A stretch of DNA of 64,000 nucleotides from Pomphorhynchus laevis (lineage: Eukaryota; Acanthocephala; Palaeacanthocephala; Echinorhynchida; Pomphorhynchidae). Location of the stretch: assembly GCA_012934845.2 (NCBI GenBank), contig WNNJ02002841.1, forward strand, positions 33,378-97,377, written 5' to 3'. Positions 20,850 through 34,400 of the stretch are shown here, piece by piece (within the stretch, counting starts at the first letter, position 1; each line of letters starts with the position of its first letter). The notes beneath the pieces are model-generated. The model worked only from the letters and a program-made list of their open reading frames with translations, was not told the origin of the DNA and searched no databases. The position numbers and the translations under genes were made by a program.

Positions 20850-23800
20850 CATTGCCATTTTTTACGGTCCCCCACGTCCCCAGTTGGGAAGGAGCCCCAC
20901 ATCCCCAGTTGGGAAGTTGATTGGCGTATATGAATGGGCAGATGGTTCCACGATAGAGGAGCAGCCACCAAGAAGGAGCGGAGTCCAAAGGAGGTAGAGT
21001 AGTTTGGGACATGTAAAAGAAGGGAATTACAGGAACGCAAGGAACAGTAAACAGGACGAGAATTATCAAAAAAGGAAGGTTGAGAAATGAAGGGGTATGA
21101 AAAGTTACAAGGCGGAAAGCAACGATAAGAAGACGAATTTGAACACGACAATAAATTGTAGGCAAATCGAGAGAAGCAAGATGGTAGGATGTATGATCAA
21201 AACGACGAAGACGGAGGAGAATTCGGACGGCTGCGTTGACGAAGTGTTGTAAGGAAAGAAGAGTGGCTTTAGGTGAGTTGGAAAATAGACTAAGACAATA
21301 ATCGAGTCTAGAAAAAGGAGAGAAGATATGAGAGTCATACGAGAAGGGAAATCGATCAATCTACAAATTTGACGAAGGTTGCGGACAATCAAGGTAGATG
21401 AGCGTACTTTGTCTCTATAGAAAGGTTTAATTGAAAGTATGTTGTCGAATGGTAGCCTAGGGAAACGACATTGCCTACGATAGGAAGAATTGTAGAATTT
21501 AATTATACAGAGGGAGGTTCAATGACGAAGCGTCGAGGAAGGATCCACATTATTTTTGATTTATTAGGACTCAAAGAAAGACGAAGAGAAGAAAGATGAT
21601 TGAAAATTGAGGCAAAACAGTTGAAAGCAGAAACACTAAGATCATGAATGCGATAAGCATGTGCGTGAGCATAGATGAGAATGTCATCAGCATATTGCAT
21701 AACATGGAAGTTAAATGTATGAGAAATCGAAGACAAATCACCGAGAAGAAGAGAGAAAAGCATAGGGCCTAATACGGAGCCTTGTGGAACACCGGACGGG
21801 ATGGATGAAGGACGGGAGAGAAGGGTTAGCATAAACGCGAAATGTATGAATTGATAGATATGAAGAAAACCATGATATAGTGGGTAAAGAGAAACCATAC
21901 TCATGACGAAGGCGATGGAGAAGAATCGAGTGATCGACGATGTCAAGAGCAGACGATAGATCAAGAGAAACTATGACACTACATAATCTATGATCGCGCG
22001 ATATGGGTAAGTCGTTATAAACTTTAATACGGGCAATTTCGAGAGTGATTAGAGCGAAAAGCGGCTTGGAAGGGAGGAAATAAATTGGAAGAAAAGAGAT
22101 ATGTATTAACTTGCTTGAGAACGAGACGTTCAAGGAGTTTAGAAGGTTGAGAGAATTGAGATAGGCCGGTACGAAGATAGTAGTGAGGAGTCGAGAGATT
22201 GTTTTTCGATGAGAGGACGAACAGTAGCGCATTTCCAGATGGAAGGAAATGTAGAAAATAATTATCTCACCTTAGGAAGGGTGAGATAGAGGAGCAGATA
22301 TTTTTAAGCAAGTGAGTGGGAATTGGGTCAGAAGGAGAGGTTTTATTAGGTAATGACAGCAGAACCGAAGAAACTTTATCAGACGAAACGGGAAGAAGGT
22401 GGAATAGTTCTGGGAGGGAAGTATAAAAAGAGAAGAGTGGGTACAAGGGGGCTATGGGTAGTAGGGAAAGTAAATTAGATAGCTTAGTTTGTAGATAAGA
22501 AGAAAATTCATTAGGATTTATATTACCAGGGGTAGATGATCGTGAAAAAATCGAGTTTAAGATTTTCCAATGAGATTTAGAGTTGGAAGATGACTCGAGT
22601 TGATTTCGCCAAAAGAGAATACGTTTAGTACGTACAAGAATGAGATGTGAACGGCGTAGAGAAAAGTAGGAATCACGGAGATTTTGAGGGAGTGAGTTGG
22701 GAGAACGTTTAAGAAAGCGATTATACACACGAAAGGAGTAACGGAGTCGACGCTTAGAAATACTACAGTCAGAATCGAACCAGGGAGCATGGCGCAAGCG
22801 CTGAGAACGTCGGAGTCGACTAGGCAGAAGGATATTGAGGATCTACGTAAGTTCAGAATCAAACATAATGCAGAGATCATTGGGAGAGAGATAGTTAAGA
22901 GGAAGTGAAAAGAGTGAAGAATTGAGTAAGGCTGTGCAGAGAATATGGATATCGAGAAGTTTCCAGGGTCGACTTGGTGTGGATAATGGTAGAGGCGGGG
23001 AAGGAGGAAGGGGACGAGTAAGAGTAAGTGGCAAGGAAATGATCGGACAAACCAGGATCAGTAATTGACAAGGAGGTATAGTCATTGAAGCAGTTAGGAA
23101 CAGCAATGATGTCGAGAGCACCGTCGAGAATATGAGTTGGGCTTGTTGAAAGTAATTTATAGTTAAAATCAGAAAAAAAGATTAGTTAAAGTGATAGAGT
23201 TAGAGTCAGCCGGGCAATCAAGACCAATGTTAAAGTCACCAAGAACAAAACAATGAGTATAAGACAATATACATTGAGAAAGAATATCTGCCCGCTCGCC
23301 AAAGAACATACGAGAGGGGCAGCTGAGCCTGGACAGTATATAATCACAAGTTCGAGAGGGAAAGAAGTTGATGATCTGCATATTAGCAATTAGAAAGAAG
23401 TGTAACGGATGCTAGCATTTATTTTACGTAGAGACGTTGGGTGACGAGCAATTGCAACGACACCGTCATGGTTAGAAGCAGTAGGTGTGGAAGAGACAAT
23501 TGGACGAGCTGATTTAACTTGAGAACAACAGGAGCGACATTGACGACGAATAGCAAGATCGTCAGAGTCAGAGTGCCATGATTCGGTAATGCTGAAGAAT
23601 ATCGATAGATAATCGATCGAAGATATCAATGAGCATATCAGCTTTATGAAGAATGGAGCGAGTGTTAAAATGACAAAGTCGTAAAGTATGTTGTGGAGCG
23701 AGATCGACTAGCAAAGAAGATTGGGGGAGAGACGGGACGCCATCGGATTTTGGGTCTCGTGGGTACGACGTGAAAATTTCCGTTGATTTTACGGATTGAT

Positions 23801-25200
23801 AGAGATGACTCACAGTTTGTTTCAAGTCGATGTTTCTCAATGCGAGCTTAATTTAGCTGGGCGATATCATAAGGAGAGCGGTCAGGAAAGATACGACAAG
23901 TAGATGAAGTGGTAAGAAGTTTAAAACGTTGGGAGAGTACCGAAAAATCATGTGAACTTTGTCGGAAAACGATTTTTAAGAGTGGAGGACTGAGATGGTT
24001 GGATTTAGTAGATTTGTTTAAACGAATACAGGATACAGGAGAGATATTATTGAAGAGGGGTGGGTTATTATCAGGAAGAATGGTTGCTAGGATAGACCTG
24101 AAAGCAGATACATCATCATCGAGGCGAGATTGTGGAGAAGCAGATTCGGAAAGCTTTAAATTTGTTATGATAATACAGCGATCGCGCGAAGGGAAACGAT
24201 TTCGTGGAAGTGGTAGACGGACAAATCTGCTAGGAGTCGAGGCAGATGAGCAGATATAAGTGGAAATGACAGTGGTGCTTGATAGAGAATTAAGATTGTT
24301 GGAGCAAGTGTGATAGGAGTGGGTGTTAAATCGGTTGATCGGAGATATGACTGGAGATGATTTTGAAGGATGTAAATTATTTGGAAGTGATACGTGGGAA
24401 ATAGAATAAGGAGAATTAAGATATGTTGGGGCATGTGTGACAGGAGTAGAGTGTTGAATTAGTTGATCGGAAATGTTACTGGAAATGATTTCGCCGGAAG
24501 AATGTAGATTATTGGAAAGTGATACGTGTGAGGTAGAGTAAAGAGAATTAAGATAGGCTGGAGCATGTCACATGAGTTTTGAATCGGTTGATCGGAGATG
24601 TTACTGGATATGATTTTTACGGAATTATGTAAATTATTTAGAAGTGATACGTGGGAGGTAGAGTAAGGAGTACGTGAAGAGAATAAAGAAGTTTGAGATT
24701 TATCTAGATTGGGAGAGGAATATAAAAGAGGAGGTACGAGATGAAAAGCTTTACCGTTAGCATTGTTAGAATGAGGAAGATGAATGAAAGTTTAGTTCCT
24801 AGTTGAACGAAGAGTGTGTGATAGAGTAGGTTCAATAATGGGATTATAAGATGCGAAGTCAGGTGTTGATGCGAGGGAAACATCTAAAACAGTATTGGTC
24901 TGAGTGGTCGTGTGTGATACATAAGTAGAGGAGCAGGATAACTGTAGTAGTCGTACTGATGTACAAAAGCCGCATGTAAACTGTTTACGTTTTTACACAG
25001 AACAGTCGGATATTTTAACACGAACAAGTGTCCATACATCACAATCTTTGGAATTTCACCGACTTCAAAACTGGTATAACCATCATTGCATTCCGATGTG
25101 GAAGATTCTTGATCAGGAACAAGGATCTGAGATCGCGCCTTTCTAGGCATGACCTTTTTTATCGAGAGATTGAGCTCAATCCGCGGGCATAGCGAGCGGA
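20850..25200 (-). mobile_element. LINE family B (CR1/L2-like), long antisense copy
   Basis: On the minus strand, a candidate ORF1 begins near 25150 (MPRKARSQIL...) and runs to about 23870. The APE endonuclease lies at about 23840-23160 (LCHFNTRSILHKADML, ITESWH, HCFVLGDFNIGLDCP). A connector carries APWFDSDCSISKRRLR at about 22790. The RT runs from 22400 to 21530 (SPSDPIPTHLLK, LDLSSALDIVDHSILL, GVPQGSVLGPMLF, MQYADDILIYAHA). The C-terminal tail near 20900 has the WNHLP box. YADD is intact, but frameshifts split the ORFs. VDHSILL and SYL-type boxes point to the CR1/L2 group. No poly-A or 3' microsatellite is obvious at its 3' end. Confidence 0.82.
24330..24675 (-). repeat. ~120-bp tandem repeats inside LINE B ORF1
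   Basis: Three diverged units share gttgatcggagatgttactgg-like and agtgatacgtggga-like blocks, starting near 24332, 24459 and 24588. In the antisense reading they add repeated Ser/Pro/Asn-rich segments to ORF1. Confidence 0.75.
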
Positions 25201-25203
25201 AAA

Positions 25204-25495
25204 GGCAGGAATAATCTGGAACAGACAGGAATTATCTGATACTGACAGGAATAATCTGGAACTGACAGGAATAATCTGGAACTGACAGGAATAATCTGGA
25301 ACTGACAGGAATAATCTGGAACTGACAGGAATAATCTGGAACTGACAGGAATAATCTGGAACTGACAGGAATAATCCGGAACTGACAGGAATACTCTGAA
25401 ACTAACAAGAATTACCTGGAACTGACAGGAATAATCTGGAACTGACAGGAATAATCTCGAACTGACAGGAATAATCTGGAACTTACAGGAATAAT
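25204..25495. repeat. 20-bp tandem repeats at the 5' end of LINE B
   Basis: Fifteen or so head-to-tail units of actgacaggaataatctgga, with occasional substitutions and no spacers. They end about 55 bp upstream of the candidate ORF1 start of the antisense LINE B. They therefore sit where promoter-like 5' monomers occur in some LINEs. Confidence 0.92.
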
Positions 25496-25559
25496 TGTAA
25501 TTAGTTAGTAATTAAGAAAGTTTAAACTCTTTATTTGGTGATTTTAAAATCCGTCTAGA

Positions 25560-26935
25560 TCGCCATTATGATTCAGATTCCTTGAAACTTGTTGTCCGAC
25601 TTTAGCCTCCATTTACTAATAAACCTGTCCTCCCATATTCTTGGTGGCTCTCTTGATATCATCGTTTTTCCCAACATTCTCATTGCATACGCTTTCTCTA
25701 CAATCTTAAATCCTGGTTTGTCCGATCATTTTATCCTTGTGGAACTGTGTTCCAAAAGGATATGTTTTAGGTCCTATTATTGTCTTCCTTCTTCTCGTCG
25801 ACTTGTCTTACATAACTCGTGACCATAACTTTTGTTTGATGAAATATGGCGATGATATTATTCTCTACTCTCATTCGCATCATCTTTGTATCCACGACCT
25901 CGCTACTTCTGCCAGAAATTGTCTTATGTCTATCTTCAACCGTCTTTCCTTTATTCGTCTAGCTGTTAATCCTGAAAATTCCAAAATCATGTGGATTACC
26001 CTCATCACCTCGACATAATTCCAACTATTTTATCTGTTAAATCGATCATTATCCCAATTGTTGACAATATTATTTTCTTAGGTTTTCACTTTGACGATTC
26101 CCTTTCCCTCAAACATTTTATTCTTGACAAATATTGCGCTTTTTCTTATTTCTTCGTGACCTCCGTTGCATTCGTAGACTGATCGAGTTCCGCTCTTCTA
26201 TCGTTCTTATATTGTCTCTTCTATTTCCCATAATCGAATATTGCCTTAGCTTACTTGTCAACTCTTCAAATTCTGTACTTTTACCTCCACAACGTATCAT
26301 TAACTATTCTGCTCGTGTCCTCTTGCATCTTCGCCTCTTCGACCATATTTCCCAAAAATTTTCCGTCCTATATTTGCTCACAATTTACTTTAATGTTGAA
26401 TTTTGTTGCGTATTGTTACCTTTCGTCTTCTATTTTGTCACTCACCGTCATGTTTAGACCTTGCTTACCTTGATGATTCGCGCTCTGCCTCCTTGGCTTG
26501 GCGATCAAGTAATTATCTACTTCTCCACATCCGTCCGCGCTCAGCCAGTCTTCGCTCTTTTATCGTATCTGCACCACTTACCAGAAATTCTTTGCCAGCT
26601 TACGCCCGTTCTTCCTGATCCCTTCCACTCTTCAAACCACATACGTTCCTGCAATATGGCTCCTCCTCCACAATTAATCAAGAAATCAATTCCCTCAACA
26701 TCTTATCCAACTCACAATTCTTCATGCATCTTCAACGAACTAATCCACATTTTCCCCCGACGCCTTGCCACATTCAACTCATCTCCCTTATCTTCCATAT
26801 ACTAACTTCAATTTCATCAACATTTTTATTTTACATTCTATTTTTTGTTTTCTTATTTGTTATTTTTCTTCTACATGGGCTTGTAAGAGCGCATAGTCGT
26901 GCATTTGCCACTATAAATAAAATTAATAAATGATA
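25560..26935 (+). mobile_element. LINE family B, internally deleted sense copy
   Basis: It opens with the end of the APE-to-RT connector (LDIIVFPN ... NPGLSDHFILV, matching the antisense copy near 23060). It then jumps straight to RT motif B (VPKGYVLGPI), so about 1.3 kb is missing. MKYGDDIILYSH replaces MQYADD. The C-terminal end (LTRNSLPAYARSS) is followed by a 3' UTR of about 300 bp ending in ataaataaaattaataaa. This copy therefore shows the family's 3' end. Confidence 0.75.
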
Positions 26936-26939
26936 TATA

Positions 26940-27430
26940 ATAAATTTTATATATTTCATAACTTTATAATATTTTATAAACACTTGGTGTTTGTTATTGT
27001 AATTGCTTTGCCGTCAAAATTTATTAAATAAATTTATCTAACTTGACTGCCAGATCATAATCTAATAAAATAATAATAGTATAAACGCACTTCAAGTATG
27101 TCCAGTTGAAATTTCACTCAACTGACTGATTTAATATTCGTATAGAGGACTCTTACCACATTCAAGCATATCTGTCGACGTACATTCAATTTAAGTAAGA
27201 CTACATGACTTCGAGGACGTAAATACCGTTTGCAAAGATCACCCGCCTACCAAAAAGACTGACTATCTGTGATCGAATCGCACGACTTTGGAAGAATGTG
27301 CCTGCCGCAATAACTAACATCCTCAGTAAATTTTATTTCAATTGAAGACTACACCAGTGGATTTAGTCTAGAATTTATCTTTGATTTTTTTTTCACGTTT
27401 TCTGTTTATGCTGTTTTTATTCAGTTTTTA
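26940..27430. other. Non-coding spacer; nothing recognised
   Basis: No ORF with family similarity and no clear repeat. Confidence 0.4.
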
Positions 27431-29200
27431 TTTATTGTGATCCAACTTTCGATGATCCCTTGGCTCTTAAGTTGTTGTATGTAATAATAATGTAGAGATG
27501 ATATATTGGCCTCTTTGTCTCTCGACATTTAGCTAAACTAAATAAAAACACCAAATATACATAAAAACCGAGAAAATACAAAATGTCTTCGTCATGTCTA
27601 ATTCCGTAGTTTGTCAATATCCGCCAAGCTCATCTTTGAAAGATTGGGGCAGTCAAACACGTGAAACAAGGAATTACATGATTTAATGCAATACATACAT
27701 GATGCATGTTGATGTGTGGTTATGAAGGGGGATACGGATGGAGCAAAACTTATCGTGCTACCCATGAAGAAATACTCTCCAAGTAAGAAGGCGTTTTTGC
27801 GTTCGTGGATTTCGCCAATTGATTTGAATGAATGCAGGGTTCAAGTATATATCTGGGTCAAGTAAAGATAATTTTACTTCAAGGTTTTTGAGATCATGAC
27901 AAAATTCAGATGTTCGGAGAAGATAGAGGAAAAATAAATGCAAAACAAGGTTAGAGTTAACGCGCTTGACAAATCTCTATTAAACCTGCCGATTTGGGCG
28001 AAGTTAGACGAAAATAATATTCACATAATGCAGGTAATCCATATTGAATTATGGGAATAAGCATGGTACGGAAGTAGCGAATAGCACCTTCGAATGAGAG
28101 TAAACCCATGGAAGCATGAGAGATTGCAATTGTAACTATAGATGTTTTGCGGTTTAGATAAAGTTGTAATGACCATCTGGATGAAAGCAGAATACCTAAG
28201 TAGGTGTAGTTCTTACAGAATTCTAGAGGGTTATTATTAAGTAATAGCTTGTCTGAACGGCGAATATAGCCTCCCTTACAGAATTTTATAATTTTCGATT
28301 TTTCAATATTTACCTTTAATTGATTTATTCTACATAATGCATCTAATGTGTTGAGAGAAAGCTACGAGTCCATGAGATCATGGGATAAAATGACAAGATT
28401 ATCAGCATAGAGAACTGATATCTATGGAGTTTGCACGAAGACAAATGTAAATCGACAAAAAATGAGAATAACAGTGGGCTAAATTAGTTATCTTGAAAGA
28501 CTCCGCGGTTTGCGATTAAAGGCTCGGAGAATTGATGGCCATCGAAGACGCAGAATGTGATCGAATGTAAAATTGAGCAGGGAATGTGAAGGAAGCGTTC
28601 ATAGACGTGGCTTGAACAGCGAGTTTATCCAGCAGTAGTTCACGATTGATAGAGTCTAAAGCTTTATGAAGTCTATTAATATGGCGTAAATGGGAGATTT
28701 TCGAGCAAAGCATAATAGTACCTGATCGTGTATACCCTTGATATTTTCGATTGTAGAACAGCGCTACAAAAGCAAAACTGCTGTAGTGGAAATAAGAATT
28801 CGCTCAATGACGTTAATCAGTTTGCGAGGATGTGTTAAGAATTTATATGCATAATTGATAAGGGTGATACCACGATAAGAGTCGGTTGAGGAGGGATCAC
28901 CTTTTCCTTTATAAAATATATTGATGAATCCTCACCTCCAGGTTTTAAGAATTGGTTTGCCGAAAAGAAGGGAATTGAAAAAGAATGTTTAGTACCCGGA
29001 AAGAACAGAAAAGGAAGATCTTATGTGTTCAATAGAGAGATTGTTTGGTCCAGCAGCTTTTTTAGAAGCCATACAAATCATGAATATTTCTAGCTCTTCG
29101 GTAGTAAATATTGTATTGAATGGGTCAAAGTTGCCGTACTTAAGAAGGCTTATTAGTTTAGTCTAGAGTGGAGATACATGTTTGAGTGTCAAGTGTAGAA
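27430..29200 (-). mobile_element. LINE C, degraded RT (antisense)
   Basis: The antisense reading across frames gives MASKKAAGPNNLSIEHIR (about 29060), FINIFYKGKGDPSSTDSYRG (about 28920), then RLHKALDSINRELLLDKL (motif A region, about 28670). Near 28480 comes GVFQDN in place of the usual GVPQGS, and then YTYLGILLSSRWSLQLYLNR (about 28190). The order is that of a LINE reverse transcriptase, distinct from families A and B. The catalytic motifs are damaged and there are many stops. Clade uncertain, probably the Jockey/I assemblage. Confidence 0.65.
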
Positions 29201-30025
29201 GGTTCTTAAAATGATATTCCCCCATCGGATATTTGTAGAGACTTGTAATTACTAATTAATTGTCTTCTAAAAACCATGAACATTTTTCATAATTCAAATT
29301 CAGCATACTTGACCAATAAGAAATTATAATTTATAATAATTTATAATTTATTATATTTTATATCATATTATAATATCACCAATAAGATAGCATGTCGAAA
29401 TATTATCTTTTGTGAAATCACATTTACAGATACATATGATATTTTAGCAAAAACAATGTTCAAAAGTTCATTATTATAATTCATCCTTTATTAATGCATT
29501 AAATGCAATAATTACACCTTTAAAACAACAGAATAAATTATCTTTCTTTGCTCATCGGTTGCAACTATGATATGTCATTTATCCTAGTTTCCTCGTTTAT
29601 TACAGAGTTGAACAGTTTGATCTTGGGTAATAAAGAAAAATTTTCGATATTTTATTTTTAGGGGTATGATAATTTAATTGGTAAAATTATTAACTTTGCC
29701 GATTAGCATCACTACTTATGGTTTTAGTATCCTCGTGAATAAAATATTTTAATTTAACGCAAGAATACGTAAAACGTGTCAACAATCTTCACTAAGATTT
29801 TGTTATATCGGTTTGACTATTTTTTAATTATTAACTTGAAAATTAAGAGAAATTACAAATATATATAAAGATAAATATTATAATATATCGTGTTATATAA
29901 AAAAAGACAATATTATTAAAATTGTACACATTAAAGTTTTAGCGTTTCCGCAACTAAACCTGACAGCGAAAATTTCTAAAGATATTCCTCACTTACACGG
30001 TTGTTCAAAAAAGTAGATTTTACTA
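29200..30025. other. AT-rich non-coding DNA
   Basis: Contains tataatttataat-type low-complexity sequence around 29320-29375. No gene seen. Confidence 0.45.
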
Positions 30026-30029
30026 TTTT

Positions 30030-30760
30030 AAAAACAAAGGATCGCTTTACTATTTAAGGCTGACGCACATTCCTTCAAAAGCTTATTAGTATTTGTCCCA
30101 ATTCCGCCGACAATTAGGAACACTGCGGGAACAAATGTGCTTAAGACCATTAATTCGACTCTTTCGCCATACTTTGCGAATTTTCTCGGCTCTTGATTGT
30201 TAAACAAGGCCTGTATTCTAATCGTTGAGTAAGATTGAACCATATTATTGAATAAACAAATGTCGATAAGCAACGCAATATCTTGTAGTAACATAATTTC
30301 TTGTAGTGATGTCTCTCGAAAAACAAGCTTGAATTCACATGTTTCAAATCTGGTTCGATCTGTACACTATGAAAAATTAACAAAAGTTGTTGGCGATTGT
30401 CTCTTACTTCGTTGGGGACATATACATTGGAAACATGAGTTTCGGTATTTCTTATAAATGGCAGCGATGCAATTGCGAAGGCAGCCATAGCAAAAGGATC
30501 CCACCTGAGTAAATCCTTCACTAGATTAAATACTTTGCAAATCAATTAAGAGCTGTGCATACTTGAAATATATTTTTTTATTTTTTCAAACTTTGAGATA
30601 ATTCAGGGCACATCAAATATTGTGCAATGACACCTCACGATTAATGCAATTAAAGGCATTTTTCGCATCAAAAGCCATGATACAAGACTTTGAATCTGAA
30701 TGGTTTGCTTCAGCCTGTGATTTGACTGCAAGATGCCTTTTCGTTGCAACGTGCAGAAAT
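30030..30760 (-). mobile_element. RLE-type LINE fragment (antisense)
   Basis: The minus strand reads AFDAKNAFNCINREV near 30660 (matching LIDAKNAFNCVNRKM of the element at 40304-43231). WDPFAMAAFAIASLPFI lies near 30480 (matching GDPLSMVAFAASTIPLI). KFAKYGERVELMVLSTFVPA with VGGIGTNTNKLL lies near 30130 (matching KQAKYLERVSRVDRASFIPV and SGGISRESHALL). The central part between RT and endonuclease is deleted. Same family as the 40-kb element, much older. Confidence 0.78.
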
Positions 30761-30827
30761 ACAACGTTACATATCAAGCTTATGAGAGTTTGTTTCTAAC
30801 AGTGGGTATAACTATTAATAGCTAGCT

Positions 30828-31375
30828 TTGCTTATAATTATAAGCGAGGCTATTAATAGCCTTTCTGAGTCAGCAGCAAAATATACATACAAGATGAATA
30901 AGGTAAGTGGAGTTTCGTTTGTTGAACAAAAAATGAAGGGAAGCTTCCCCCTATTCCTAAAACTACAAACTTGGTCATTATTAAACTACTGGTTCCGATT
31001 GAAAAAAAGAACTTATTTAATGTTTTTTTACGGAATTTCTCACTTCAATTCGAAAATAGAATATTTAATTCTACCAAATATTACGAGAATGAAATTAAGA
31101 TCTCGTTTTATACAAAAGACCTAGCAAAGGCATACGTTTGTTATTTTCAAAATAATTACCTCGACAAAGGTACAATTGACTTCAAACCTATTCAGGCATC
31201 GTTAAAGATAAACAATATGCATACGTTTCTCTCAAGTGATGACATAATCTCATTTGAGAAATTATTCAACATCTCTAAAATGCTTTTTATAAAGGATAAA
31301 AAAGGTAATCATTCCTATAGCCTTCGCTCATGCATCCTTAGAAGACGCGTCGCGGTTTTCGCATTCACATGTTAA
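30828..31375 (+). CDS. Overlapping unrecognised ORFs next to LINE A
   Basis: Two frames (30828-31124 and 30971-31375) are open but AT-driven and Lys/Phe/Asn-rich. I cannot assign a family. Just upstream, 30830-30865 has the nested palindromes gcttataattataagc and ggctattaatagcc. Related strings occur at 34635-34720, on the other side of LINE A. Confidence 0.15.
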
Positions 31376-31429
31376 CCCATTTTTGGGAGATAATTTGATT
31401 TTTACATTACTGGATACCGAGTCATTGAG

Positions 31430-34400
31430 TTAGCCCCACCACAGCACCTGCCATCAATGGAGACACTAGGCCAGCAAATGTATGAACCCACCAACTTGTG
31501 AAATATGCGGTTCCACCGACAATCACGAAAAATGTCTGCTCAAAGCAAAGTGCTCCAACTGTAGTGGTGACCACCCAGCGTGGTCCCGCAAATGCAGGGT
31601 ATTCAAATAATACCAATGGAGGCACAAGGTAAATACAGGCAACGACTTAACTTTTGCTCAAGCTTCCAACCAGACGATAATTGGTACTAATTCTGACACT
31701 AAGTCCAACGACAAAGATATGACATACTACATTGACTGCAGTTTAAAAGCAGCAATGCCTCAAGTTGAAGGTATGAGTAGTGAATCATTGAGAAATCTAT
31801 AACAAAATTTAAACCTACCTACCGCAACAATGACTAATAACGAGAGGAAACCATCAAACAAGAGGACGGTACATTTCAAACAGTCCTAGCTTTAAAACTA
31901 GCTAAGAGAGACCAGAATAACTGGACTGTGGCCAACCCCGGATCTACTATGGGATATGATGATATGCCCGGTGAGCAAGTGCCTTACCCTAGTCAGGCTA
32001 GCGGTGTGAAGGGAAACCTTCTCACTCCTGGTTTGGACTAGGAGGAGGCATCTCACTCCAGCTAAATCAATATAATGCAAAGTAATCAAGAACCATTTTC
32101 ACTGAATATCCTTCAGTGGAATTCGGGAGGTGCTTCTGCCCTTAGCCGTTTATCTGGTAGAGATGCAGATATTATAGTCCTTCAGGAGACGCGGTCTATC
32201 CGGCTCCTTCAGGACATTACTCGATTTATCCCTAAGCACATATATACCCACTATATTCCGTACATAACCCCACCTTACTCCTCTTCTTCTCAAGGTCTTT
32301 TAAGCCTAGTTAAATGCTCCTTAAGATCTTCCCTCCTGTTAAACTACTCGTGTTCAGCCATATCTTTTTTAGCTATATCACTTTGTAAAAACGGTAAACG
32401 CATCAGTATAGCCAATATCTAGATCCGCCCGGGGGATATTCACAAGAAACGTGACCTCCTGGATCGTATTTTGGGTAGTGGCTATGACATATTACTTGTG
32501 ATTTCAACGACAGAACTGGTCGTTGGATTAATGCAGCACTTCGCAGAGCTAGGAATAATTATCTTATTCACAAACCACCGTCCCCACCTTTCATTGCTCA
32601 ACAACGAATTCTCTCCTTGACATATTACTGCTTCATAAGATGTGGTTGTTGAAACCTATACGTACTGAGCAGTTGCGACAACAGCATACCACCTCTCATG
32701 ACCTAATTCGTTGGCGGATAGAGAAAGATACGTTGCTAAGAAGGAGGTTTCACTTTGATCCCATCAGTGTGGCTTTTTTTCAGGCAGCTATCCAACTCAT
32801 CCCCAGGATTGGTAATGAGAGTTTGACCTAATTTAATTCCTACCTATCATCGCAAGCTATCGCATTACTTTCGACTACCTATAAAGGTCGTATTTATAAT
32901 CCCACTCCAACAAAACTCAAAGTCCTAGCTAAAATGCTTCACCTTCCCAATACCTCTGTTTCCGCCAGACAGGCACTCTCGAATGAATACTGAAGCTCTA
33001 AATATAGGTTCCAGATGAGCAGGGATAAGGCGAGCCTTGCTCACCTTAATCCTTCTCAGTCTTCATTTTGGAAGATACTCGAGAAAGAGAAGTTTGTCTG
33101 CTGAAAGGATAGGGCTGTGGTTTGGATTGGAAGTATTGGCCTTGACCGAGTATAGTAAGAGTCAATATCCCTACATACCTATGGAGCCAGTCAATCTCCC
33201 TAACCAATTCCGTCTTGGGGTGGCTTCAGGAGTAGGGACTTATCTGTTACAGATATCCTAAACTCTCGGGGTCCACTTCCGGGCACCTCCGAATCCGTCG
33301 CTCCACTATCTTCTCGTGTCTGTCAGCTTTTGACAGCCGATCAGAGAAGAGAAGTGGCCGTCACAATGCTTTTAGCCTCACCATCCCATGTAGGCGGCAT
33401 CAATTTTAGTCGCAGAATTTTTTTACCTAAACGTAATCCGGTCTCATGTCCTAAAGATCCCCGGCCCATTTCGATTTAAAACTCCCTCATCTCCATTTAT
33501 GAAAAAGCGCTTGCGCGTAAAATCCGCGAGCATATAAGTAGGCGAAATTTAATCCCACCAGGTTTTCAAAGGGTACGTAAAAGATCGCTCGGTCCATTCA
33601 GCAATAGGTGAAGTGCATCAGTTTTGTCAAGATAACAGTCATCAACTAGCTGTAGCTGTCTTTCTTGATTTTTCTGCAGCATTTGATCGCATTTCCATTC
33701 ATTTTGTTATCTCTTCTCTCAGGTCTCTTGGGTTGCCTGCGAGAATTGTTAACAGGGTGGAAATATTGTTGTATACCAAGCGATTATTCTATGAAGACGA
33801 CCTTAATGCATGTCAGTTCTACCCTATTACGAGTGTGCCTCAAGGATCCCCACTTTCTCCAATCTTGTATCTTGCTGCCTTCATCATACTCTACAAAAAA
33901 ATGTCAACGAAATCAACATCTTGTGGTATACGCTGATGATAACACATCCCTGTTCTCTGGACGCATGTGCAAAGATGTAGTCTCTGACATCAGCCGTTTC
34001 TTTTTAAGATTAAAAGACCAGGTACCCATATCCAATCTTGTTCTCAATTCCTCTAAATTGGAGGTGGTCGTATTTTATGGCGCCCCTGCCATCAACAAGA
34101 AACTTAAGAGATTAGCACTCTCTACGATCTCCTCCATTTTGCAGAATCAACAACTCCCTACCTTCACAAGTCGAGTAAAATACCTGGGGTTCACCATAGC
34201 GGTGAACTGGTCAGCGAGAGCTGACCTGGCTAGACTCAAACGTATCCTGAAGAAAGCTAGGTGGGTCCTGAAACGGGCTCAGCATCTGTTATTGAATGGG
34301 AAAACCCAAGTGCCCCTCTGGGGTACTTGGGCTATTTCGGGGTTAGTCTTCTTTTCAAGAGGACGTCCCCTAGAACAAAGAATAAGGCTTCTCAAGCTCC

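Noticed and set aside
25204-25495. Possible CRISPR array
   Set aside because: The 20-bp repeats are head to tail with no spacers, in a eukaryotic LINE context. The same holds for the 20-bp repeats at 2705-2883.
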